Shown here: positions 36,290 through 44,900 of the stretch, in pieces
Layout of the letters: each line of letters opens with the position of its first letter
How positions within the stretch are numbered: position 1 is the first letter of the stretch
IMG/VR virus record: IMGVR_UViG_3300005831_000006
Span: 1 to 61,072 of that record
Strand: one strand, 5' to 3'
From: a virus
Length of the DNA: 61,072 bases
The notes under the pieces: generated by a model
Database searches by the model: none
What the model saw: the letters and a program-made list of their open reading frames with translations, nothing else
What the model was told of the DNA's origin: nothing
Position numbers and translations under genes: made by a program

Positions 36290-37102
36290 ATGAGTTCGAC
36301 CAACATAACTACAGAGATAAAAAAGATATACAAATTTCGATGTCCAGATTGTCAATTGAAGTTTACATCGATCGAATCTCTTATAAACCATATTGATGAA
36401 AAACATAAAGATAAAATTCCAGATGGAATCTCTACCAAGAGATATATTTTCAATAGAAAATATAATAAAACTATTGGTGAATGTGTAATTGATAAACTGG
36501 AGACTTTATGGAATGAAGATAAAGGACATTATGAAAGATATTGTTCTGATCGATGTCGTTTAATAGCACGAAGACGATTCGTTAACAATTGTAAAAGGAC
36601 TCTAGGTACAGAAAATCCTGCTGCTGACCCAGAACATCAGATGAAAGCCATAAAAGGTAGAAGTAATTCTGGGGTATATACTTTTAAAAGTAGCGGAATT
36701 ATAGGTTACTCCTCAAGTTATGAACTTGACTTTTTGAAATTTATTGATGAAGATATGAGTATAAAATCAAGTGAAATTGAACAATGCTCTATAATATTTA
36801 ATATTATAATGGACAATGTAAAGAAGTTTCATATTCCTGATTTTTATATGCCTACTTATAATCTAATCATTAATATAAAGGATGGTGGAGATAATCCAAA
36901 TAATAATCCGAATGTTGCTGGCGATGGCCATTTAAGGCAACGATTAGCCGATGCATCAATTATTACAAATGGTCATTACAACTATATCAAAATTGTAAAT
37001 AAGGAGTATGCGAATTTTGTTAATTTGATAGAACTTATTACAAAAAAGAGTTTTTCATCTGAATCAAATTTAAAAAATGTCATAATATCAATCCCGGAAT
37101 AG
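36290..37102 (+). CDS. C2H2 zinc-finger protein with PD-(D/E)XK-like nuclease region, 270 aa
   Basis: A classical C2H2 finger opens the protein (C19-x2-C22-x12-H35-x4-H40). A second Cys pair, Y-C-S-D-R-C, lies near 84-88. After residue 135 comes a nuclease-like core: S-S-Y-E-L-D-F-L-K-F-I near 146-155, I-P-D-F-Y-M-P near 184-190, then N-L-I-I-N-I-K-D-G near 194-202. This follows the E...P-D...x-x-K order of PD-(D/E)XK enzymes, although the usual acid before the Lys is Asn here. A homing, repair or restriction-type endonuclease is likely. AAAGGAG upstream; co-transcribed with the kinase/phosphatase gene 14 bp downstream. Confidence 0.6.
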   Translation: MSSTNITTEIKKIYKFRCPDCQLKFTSIESLINHIDEKHKDKIPDGISTKRYIFNRKYNKTIGECVIDKLETLWNEDKGHYERYCSDRCRLIARRRFVNNCKRTLGTENPAADPEHQMKAIKGRSNSGVYTFKSSGIIGYSSSYELDFLKFIDEDMSIKSSEIEQCSIIFNIIMDNVKKFHIPDFYMPTYNLIINIKDGGDNPNNNPNVAGDGHLRQRLADASIITNGHYNYIKIVNKEYANFVNLIELITKKSFSSESNLKNVIISIPE

Positions 37103-37116
37103 GAGTTTATTAAATT

Positions 37117-38019
37117 ATGTTACACTTTTCAATAAATTCATCGTCAACTGAAGAAATGATCGATTCTATATTTAAAAGAGATGATCATATCGATGATGGT
37201 AAAGAATTTAAACTTCGTATGATAATACTATCCGGTTCAATTGGAACTGGTAAAAGTACACTGTGTAACAAGTTGGCAAATATTTATAATGCCACAATTG
37301 TTAACAAAGATTCAATATTGGAATCCCTTACAGGTACTTATGGAAAATACGATTCGGAAAAAGTAATGATATATGATAAAAGTGAAGAAGCTATTACACA
37401 TATCAGTTTAAAACTTGGTAAATCGGTGATAATTGACAGACTCAATTATACTAAGGAACTCCGGAAGAGATTCATTGATATAGCAAAATCATATAATGCA
37501 GAAGTTGTTTGCTATGATTTCGGTAGTGGTTCCGAAGTAACGTTACAACGGAGACTTGATAGAAATCGAGGCGTTCCTGCAAGAATTTGGAGAGAACTTT
37601 TCAATACTGTGAAAGCTGATTATGAAACTCCAACTGAAGAAGAGGGTATTGTAAAAATTCTTACCCCACCATCAGATAAAGAATTCAAATTTTATGCATT
37701 TGATATTGATGGTACATTATTCAGTGCAACCGATGATCTTACAACTGTAGGCGAATTAAGAAGTGACGTTGTTGCTCTTATGAAACGTCTTTATCTAAAT
37801 CCAAAAAATATAATCATAATTTGGACATGTCGAACTGATGATTCACTTAATGAAGCTCTTTCGGTCCTTCGGACAAATAATGTATATTGGGACATGGTGA
37901 ATGAAAATTATTTAGCACCATTCAAAACATCAGCAAAACCATTCTTTCATGTATTATTCGATGATCGAGTTATCAATGTCAATGATATCTCGAAATTTGA
38001 TGAAGAAGACGTTAAATAA
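37117..38019 (+). CDS. pseT: Polynucleotide 5'-kinase / 3'-phosphatase (T4 PseT-like)
   Basis: Bifunctional end-healing enzyme for nicked RNA or DNA. The kinase half carries the P-loop S-G-S-I-G-T-G-K-S-T (Lys46), a lid region R-L-D-R-N-R, and D-R near 110. The phosphatase half is a HAD domain with F-D-I-D-G-T (D196/D198), the second motif I-I-I-W-T-C-R-T near 225, and L-F-D-D-R near the end. At 300 aa it matches T4 Pnkp (301 aa) in size and domain order. In T4 it works with an RNA ligase to counter tRNA-cleaving host defences; no RNA ligase is visible in this window. TAGGAG lies upstream. Confidence 0.93.
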   Translation: MLHFSINSSSTEEMIDSIFKRDDHIDDGKEFKLRMIILSGSIGTGKSTLCNKLANIYNATIVNKDSILESLTGTYGKYDSEKVMIYDKSEEAITHISLKLGKSVIIDRLNYTKELRKRFIDIAKSYNAEVVCYDFGSGSEVTLQRRLDRNRGVPARIWRELFNTVKADYETPTEEEGIVKILTPPSDKEFKFYAFDIDGTLFSATDDLTTVGELRSDVVALMKRLYLNPKNIIIIWTCRTDDSLNEALSVLRTNNVYWDMVNENYLAPFKTSAKPFFHVLFDDRVINVNDISKFDEEDVK

Positions 38020-38022
38020 AAT

Positions 38023-38050
38023 GATAATGGAGGATAAAACCTCCATTATC
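38023..38050 (+). terminator. Terminator after pseT
   Basis: 11-bp stem GATAATGGAGG with its complement and a 6-nt loop, then TATTTTG. Its right arm runs into the left copy of the long inverted repeat. Confidence 0.78.
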
Positions 38051-38212
38051 TATTTTGTATAAAAAAAGACGAAAATAGCATTTCGTAAGTCCTTATGTAC
38101 CAACGACTTACAACGGTCGAAAAAACCATATTTTACAAAAATCGCTTCAGATGCAATATAATCATCAATATGGGTAATTGTACTAATTAAGTATTTAAGC
38201 TCATCTGAGCGA
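38044..38212 (+). repeat. Long inverted repeat, left copy (169 bp)
   Basis: It pairs as reverse complement with 50751-50919, with equal length and no indels. By eye about 8 mismatches fall outside the hairpin loop (roughly 95% identity). It contains hairpin 1, GTAAGTC (38085-38091) with GACTTAC (38105-38111) around a 13-nt loop CTTATGTACCAAC. It also contains a larger stem, 38142-38153 with 38202-38212 (one bulged T), around about 48 nt. Relative to the flanks, the 13-nt loop is inverted in the other copy. The repeat fills the gap between the convergent pseT and endolysin genes. Confidence 0.9.
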
Positions 38213-38214
38213 GT

Positions 38215-39570
38215 TTATAAACCATCTGTATTAAGGAATACTGTATATTCATTAGTTTCTTTTACAATTACAAGATTTCCATATATCTTAGTAATAATAC
38301 CTATTATCTCTTTGGACTTCATAGGGGGAAGTGTTTTATTTTTTGGTATTTGAAATAGTATAGACTTTGACATTCTATTTGTTTTACTATTAAAATTAAT
38401 TATTTTAAAATCTCTAGATATAATTTTATCAAGAGTTTTCAAAACGAAATAAGATGCTATATCCAAAGAATCTACACCATTATTTATTATATCCGCTCTA
38501 GTTATATTTCTAATAACTTTAATTGAATTCGGTTTAACTTGAGTTCTATTATCAGCATGAACTCTCTTTTTATCGATAGGGTATGTATAAATCTTTTTAT
38601 CTAAACCATTAATAACTTTAATTATCTCATTTGCAGTTAGTTCTGGGAGTTTCTTTTCCTCATCTTCCGGAACTTCAATATCAACAGCTCTCCCGAATAT
38701 ATGCATACTTCCAGGGTTACCTACAATTTTATTATATGATTCACACCTGGTTCCTGATATAATATTTATTTTACGACGATTTAATGATTCATATAAATTC
38801 TGAACAAATTCAACTATACCATAATCTACAAAATCTGTACCACACCCACATCTTATAGGATCACATTCAAATTGATCTCTATAAAAATCTTTACTTATTT
38901 TTATTCTGGGTTTATTATGTACTGAAACTCCAGAAAAATCATCACCTGTTCCTAAGAAATCTGATAACATCTGTTTAGCTTTTGAAAACAATGATTCTCG
39001 TTCTTCTAAACCATTATATCCACCATTTATTATCTTTGTAACTTTTCGTATATCTTCTGAATCAGATGGAATATTACAATTATTAGTATTCCAGAACCAT
39101 ACACCTGATTCAACCTTACCCTGAATTGTATCAAGATAATTTTCACATTGTTCAAGCGATATACCTTTATAGTTGGCAAACTTCTGATAATTCTCTTTTC
39201 CAGTAAGTTGAATTATACCTCTACCTCTATATCTCCATCCATCACCAGATTCTTCAGAACCATTACCCATTCTATTAGCATATACTCTATTAGCTATCAT
39301 TTCTGGTCTTCTCTCATAAGTTACAGCATCAGTATAGTCAAAATATTTACCGAATGTATTTAATAAACCTGTTGCTGAATAATTGAGATTTTCCTCAAAT
39401 TTAGTAAATCCTACAGATTCATGACCGCATTGTGCTAGAAACGAAGATACTCTACTAAGACTTGATATACCGTTATCTGGAAGTATTTTATTTAATAGTA
39501 ATTGAACTATTTTATTCCCTCTAGGAAATAGTGCTGCAAATACTGCTCCAGGTATTAATTTATTTTTCAT
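38215..39570 (-). CDS. Endolysin: GH19 muramidase/chitinase-like + M15 peptidase domains, 451 aa
   Basis: Cell-wall hydrolase with two catalytic domains. Residues about 5-205 match glycoside hydrolase family 19: H50-E51-S, E-E-N-L-N-Y-S with a second Glu near 60, and Y-R-G-R-G-I-I-Q-L-T-G-K-x-N-Y. Residues about 235-350 match M15A D-Ala-D-Ala peptidases: S-G-T-R-C-x-x-Y-N, G-S-M-H-I-F-G-R-A-V-D-I with zinc His and Asp, then R-V-H-A-D. A small basic C-terminal part follows. Start: Met with GGAG 6 bases upstream; two earlier ATGs in frame precede or overlap that site. No signal peptide, so release needs a holin not seen here. It could also be a virion-associated lysin. Confidence 0.85.
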   Translation of the reverse strand: MKNKLIPGAVFAALFPRGNKIVQLLLNKILPDNGISSLSRVSSFLAQCGHESVGFTKFEENLNYSATGLLNTFGKYFDYTDAVTYERRPEMIANRVYANRMGNGSEESGDGWRYRGRGIIQLTGKENYQKFANYKGISLEQCENYLDTIQGKVESGVWFWNTNNCNIPSDSEDIRKVTKIINGGYNGLEERESLFSKAKQMLSDFLGTGDDFSGVSVHNKPRIKISKDFYRDQFECDPIRCGCGTDFVDYGIVEFVQNLYESLNRRKINIISGTRCESYNKIVGNPGSMHIFGRAVDIEVPEDEEKKLPELTANEIIKVINGLDKKIYTYPIDKKRVHADNRTQVKPNSIKVIRNITRADIINNGVDSLDIASYFVLKTLDKIISRDFKIINFNSKTNRMSKSILFQIPKNKTLPPMKSKEIIGIITKIYGNLVIVKETNEYTVFLNTDGL

Positions 39571-39599
39571 ATAATTCTCCATCATTGTTACATATATCT

Positions 39600-39611
39600 T
39601 ATTAAAATGTT
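39600..39611 (-). promoter_or_regulatory. AACA-N6-TA promoter-like motif
   Basis: AACATTTTAATA on the minus strand, 30 bp upstream of the endolysin start. Confidence 0.45.
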
Positions 39612-39729
39612 AAACGGATTTTTCAAATCTAATTTAAATTATATATTTATTTATGAGTATAATAGTAGTGAAAGTACCAATAATGAAAAACATATCATCT
39701 ATTCACATAACTTTTAAGGCACAATTATC

Positions 39730-41859
39730 ATGAATAACAGCAGCGATAACAATGGTAAAAACTTTACTGATAAAACTGATGGAGATTTATTAGATAATAA
39801 TGATGAATTTGTCTGTGATCCTGTAATTAAGGATAATGTTATAAATATGGAGTATGTTTCAAAACCGTTTATTTTGAAAAAACATACTGACGCTTCTATT
39901 CTACCTCAAGTTAATTTCAGCAGTTTCGTCAGTAGATTTATAAATTGTATCTTTAAAGACATGCGTGATGATGATATAATAGTTGGACCGACTGAAGATT
40001 TCGGTTTAACATATTTGGATTTGAAAAAATATGTATCGATGATGGCAGACGACCACATGACTAGATACTTACAACTCTATTATTCCGAATATGGTTCACA
40101 ACCTATAGCATCATACAATAAAAATAAACTTAGAATGGATATTCTTAATATTGCAGCTAGATACATCAATAATTCACAAATAATGATGTATGGTGCGCCT
40201 CAACTTGTATTACCAAAGTTTGAACCTATAGCTCTTACAAAGAGTATCACCAGTGATCCCAATCTTAGGGAATTTGTTGATATAATTTATAACAATTCTA
40301 AGAAAGACGGACAGACTCATTTTGTACATCATAGTATCTCTTATACTGTAGTCGTTCATAAATCTATAGAGAATGAAAATGATTTTCCTGTCTTTGTTAG
40401 ATCTAATGGGGATTTGGATATAATTCAACCTATTGTTGATACGACGGTAAGTGAGGGAATTCACATATTCCAACATTCTCATCGAGCTGACGGAATTTCA
40501 GGTAATAGAGTTAAATTACCTGAAGGTAGGAATGTAGTATCAAGTGATGTATTAAGTGGAGTATTCTTTAGTTCATATGAAACTTTTAGAGAAATTTATA
40601 AAGAAAAGTATGACGAAGAATTCAACAAAAAAGGTAGTTATGATAAATTATTCAATATCAGTAAAATGACCGGTAAATACCTTTTCGATTATACAGGAAA
40701 TGGATCACACGGATTGACATCATCAATAGTAGGTTATTCACTAAAGAGAAAAAAATTCTATACTTGTTCTCCTGATAGTGGTGTAACTGAGATTATTAAT
40801 GTAACTCCGAATGATACTATTGACGGTAGTATAGATCAGGATTTTACAAAAGTTATCTATGAAGCTGGTTTAACAGAGCGGTTATTGATGGATAATGATT
40901 ATATTATCAGAACTACGATTGTCAGACCAGGTTGTAGTGGGGTAAAATATAAAACCACATATGTTGAAAAAATAGCACTTAGTCTACGATGTGGTTTAAA
41001 TGATCTTAGAAATTCAATTTCGGATAATGATTTAGCGGTTTTCAATGAAACTGGTTTAGCAATTTTCTCGACAAAAGAAGCTGCTGAACGTTGCATGATT
41101 CACTCGAAAGGAGATATTCACAAATATATTCATTACATCTATAATAAGATATCATCTAAAGGTGAAAAGAATGCCTTTGTTGAATCGCTTAAAAATGCAT
41201 TATTGGTTGGAGCTGGAGCTGTAATTCCCAAAGTAGTAGAGTCAATTGTGGGAAAACCTAAAAAGGAGACTAAAGAAAAAAATATGAGTATAATGAAATC
41301 AATGCTCCCACCAATAGCAGCCGGAATCGGGAAAATATTCAGTATAAATTCAGATGGAAAAATATTCGAATCGATATTAAAAATAACAAACACAATTTTG
41401 AAAGGGTACGCTACTATGAACATCGTCAAAAATATCTTCAGTGGCATCAAATTCCTTGGTGCAAATGCCGGTAAAATCGCAGGTAAAGTCAAATCAATAC
41501 TGCAAATGATTTTGAATCTCATTGTCAATTTTGGGAAAAAAGGATGGGATATTATCAAATCCATATTCGGTTCAGTTGTAAATGGGGTTAAAATCCTCTT
41601 CGATTTCAATATACCGATAATGGATAAATTCAAATTACTTTTCAACTCAATCCTGGGCGCAGGAAAATTTATTGTGAATGGAGGTGTAAATATCGTAAAA
41701 TCCGCATTCAGTACAGTAAAGAAAGGTGTCAGTATCGTTGTAAATTTCGTGGCAAATACCGCGAACAAGGTTTATACATGGTTTACCGGTTTATTCAAAA
41801 AGACAGAACCGATGTCAACCAACCATTCCGCAGAGGGCGCATCAGCAGCGGCAGCTTAA
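39730..41859 (+). CDS. Large protein with cationic amphipathic C-terminal third, 709 aa
   Basis: Family not recognised. Residues about 1-500 look like a globular, beta-rich soluble region (His-rich patch H-I-F-Q-H-S-H near 246-252). From about residue 480 the sequence becomes a run of Lys-rich amphipathic and hydrophobic helices with Gly, Ile, Val, Phe and almost no acids (for example G-K-I-A-G-K-V-K-S-I-L and I-V-N-F-G-K-K-G-W-D-I-I). It ends in an Ala-rich tail. G+C rises in the same place (from about 41.28 kb), so the end may be of separate origin or highly expressed. Membrane-active or injected virion protein is plausible; a tape-measure-like protein is an alternative. A strong terminator follows. 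Confidence 0.65.
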   Translation: MNNSSDNNGKNFTDKTDGDLLDNNDEFVCDPVIKDNVINMEYVSKPFILKKHTDASILPQVNFSSFVSRFINCIFKDMRDDDIIVGPTEDFGLTYLDLKKYVSMMADDHMTRYLQLYYSEYGSQPIASYNKNKLRMDILNIAARYINNSQIMMYGAPQLVLPKFEPIALTKSITSDPNLREFVDIIYNNSKKDGQTHFVHHSISYTVVVHKSIENENDFPVFVRSNGDLDIIQPIVDTTVSEGIHIFQHSHRADGISGNRVKLPEGRNVVSSDVLSGVFFSSYETFREIYKEKYDEEFNKKGSYDKLFNISKMTGKYLFDYTGNGSHGLTSSIVGYSLKRKKFYTCSPDSGVTEIINVTPNDTIDGSIDQDFTKVIYEAGLTERLLMDNDYIIRTTIVRPGCSGVKYKTTYVEKIALSLRCGLNDLRNSISDNDLAVFNETGLAIFSTKEAAERCMIHSKGDIHKYIHYIYNKISSKGEKNAFVESLKNALLVGAGAVIPKVVESIVGKPKKETKEKNMSIMKSMLPPIAAGIGKIFSINSDGKIFESILKITNTILKGYATMNIVKNIFSGIKFLGANAGKIAGKVKSILQMILNLIVNFGKKGWDIIKSIFGSVVNGVKILFDFNIPIMDKFKLLFNSILGAGKFIVNGGVNIVKSAFSTVKKGVSIVVNFVANTANKVYTWFTGLFKKTEPMSTNHSAEGASAAAA

Positions 41860-41887
41860 GTCACATCATATCATCAATATTAATTGG

Positions 41888-41917
41888 TTAAGGGGGGAGG
41901 TTATCCTCCCCCCTTAA
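41888..41917 (+). terminator. Very strong terminator after the 709-aa gene
   Basis: 13-bp stem with seven or more G:C pairs (TTAAGGGGGGAGG with its complement) and a TTAT loop. It is the most GC-rich hairpin in the window. Confidence 0.82.
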
Positions 41918-41944
41918 TTAACCTCTTTTTATCTAAATAATAAA

Positions 41945-41970
41945 AAATAGGAGGATTTCTCCCCCTATTT
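41945..41970 (-). terminator. Terminator after the RNA polymerase beta gene
   Basis: AAATAGGAGGA paired with TCCCCCTATTT (one mismatch) around a TTTC loop, with a T-run on the minus strand. Confidence 0.75.
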
Positions 41971-41973
41971 ATA

Positions 41974-44900
41974 CTATTTAAATGAATTGAGATATTCCTT
42001 TGCTATCTGTTTAGACCTCTCAACTAAACAATGAGCCATAGTACCATACATCAAGATCGCATAACACATTCTATTTGTAATAGAAAATATCGATATACAT
42101 CCATCAAGTACGACACCATCTTCAGTGATTGGTTCCTGACCTTTTGGTATAACCTGGGCTACAATATTTTTCAAATTAGCAAAACATGTAGATTTATCAC
42201 CGACACCCATAGGAGTTTTATGAGAGATAAAATACTCTACTAATACAGCACCATCATTATTTACAACAGCACCATTTATTCTTGATGTAGTACCTGTTTG
42301 AGTAGGTTTTGTTGGTTTCAACATATTTTCCATTGAAACTGTACTTACACCATTTAGTTTATTATAAGCTATTTTCTTCTTTATACTCTTTTCCCACTCT
42401 TTAATAAATTTATATAAAGAATCAGTTAATTCCTCTAAAGGAACTGTGAAATATACTTTAATATCAACTATTTCACCAGTTGCATTTGATTTAGGCATTT
42501 GTTTAGCTGAATCTAGGATTGATTGATCTACATCACCTAGACTTGCTAACAATTCTGAAGTATAATCATCTTCACTATCTTCAAATGTAATTAGTGGATT
42601 ATATTTGTATACATAATCTCCTAATTTTTTATATGTTATCAAGTTCGTATTCTTTGACAAACTTATTTGTTTTCTCATTATAACTGTAGTACCCATTTTA
42701 TCAGCAAGGGTTTGAGTTATAGATAAACTATCTTCATCTGTAGTAGATTTTTCATGCATTACAAATTTAGCAAGAGTACCTTGAGTATTTCTCACATCAC
42801 CAAATGTATCTTTTTTGAAGAAATCTTTCTCATAAGCCAATATATCACCTTTTTTGATTTTTTGACCTTGTACTACATTTGGTATTATTTTATTTCCAAA
42901 GAAAAAAGAACTATTTCTTTGAATATCCATACCTAAATTAATAGATTCTTTACTTCCATCATCATATAATACAATGATAGTTCCGGTACTCTCATCCATT
43001 TTTTCAATAATACCCGTACCTTTTGCTTTAGGAACATAAGTTTCTCCTACAATATACGGAGATATCATGTCCATTCCGGTAGATATAATTGGTATAGATG
43101 CATTGTTGATTTTTATAATATGTTTTGTTTGGGTTGATGCTATTGATATACGTTTTGGATCATCATGAAAGTTAAGAAATGGGGCATCAAGCTCTTCTGC
43201 AGATGCTAAATTACCAATTTTCAACTTATCAATATCTGAAGAATTTTTAGTAAAATCAATATAACCACGTGTAGATAAAATTTTAGGATTCAATGTTAAA
43301 TGTTTAACAATACCTGCACCTGCTCCATCAGGAGAACTTACAGCCATAACTCCTATAGCACTATAATCAAATGAACGTTTTGCAAGATTGAAAACTCTGT
43401 CGTTATTAACTCCGCCAGGTCCTTTAAATGTAACTATCGATTTATTTTTTATTTCATTTATCGGATTTGTAGCATCGTAATTTTCAAGAATAAATGACTT
43501 ATGAAGAGCAGTCATTAATTGATCCTGTTGTATTGACATTCTACCCATACCACTACTATTTTGTTTATAGATTCTGTATTGGGCTGATATCATTTTATAA
43601 AGAATTACTGATATATTCTCATAACCACGTACACGATAATTCTCAAGATCTATTTCATTCTTATAGGAATTATCGATAAGTAATGAATTAGCATATAAAA
43701 ACAGTTCAAGAAAATCAGTAGGTAATTTAAGATCTTTTAAGATTTCTTCAGTAATTGGATCAATAAATAATTCACGAAATGCAGTATGACCTTTATATAC
43801 ATTTCTAGTTTTAAGTGTTTCATAAAAGTAATCTATATACGGTCGCTCTGTATCAAAATCGGCAAATGTATATTCCTCAGTACTCATATATGATAATCCA
43901 TTTAATAATAATGAAGCAGAAATATTTTCATCATTATAGTAGAGATAACCATCAGAAAAACGTATATATAGTCTCGTATCCTTTATAATACGTTTTTCAC
44001 TAAATTCAACATTAATTTTTTCTGTATTTAATATTTTTGATAGTCCGAATAATCCTCCAAGAAAAGATACTAAAGGAAATTCTCTACTTTGTACCATTAT
44101 TCTTGTATACATTCTTCGTTTGACTATATTCATAGTCGCTATTTTATCATATATATCAGGTATTACATTTAAGTCACGAATACTATCAAAAATATAATCA
44201 CATACGCTTTTTTTATCATTCTCGATATTATATTCTATGATAGTCCAAGTTTTCCAGTTAATACCTATAGGTAACATATTTGATTTAACTACATATGATG
44301 GAAATTTATTTTTTATCAGATTCCTTAAATCTTCCTGATTAAATATAAATTCGATAGATTTCATTTTATCGAAACCAACTATGAATTTATAATATTTACT
44401 CGCTATTACATCGTATTCAATAGTAGTAATGTAATTTTTATTATTCTTTTCATTATCCCCGGAAAAGATTTCAAATCCTTTAGTTGTAAGAAGATCTTTA
44501 CTTAGGAGTTTAAATAAAGATGAAATTCCTCTAGTAAGAGTAGAACCCTGTCTATATATGAAGCATTTATTATAACTTGATGAAATAATTACCTCATCAG
44601 GTTTACATTTCACCACAGGTAAAAATGTTAATTGCTTCTTTAATAATTTTCTGTTTCCTGATATCATTAGGAAACCATCATTGTCAACTTTTGGTATATC
44701 AATCTTAATGCTATGATTTTTCTGACGTTCATCAATAAATTTAAATACATATGTGTATTTTGATGTAGTTTGATCTGATGTATCATCTTTTGTAACATCA
44801 ACAATATGCATATTGACTGATTTATCAGTACTAAGAGATTTTACCATTGATAAGATATCGTGTTCCATCGTATTTTTCACGTATGATTTCTCAAAATCAA

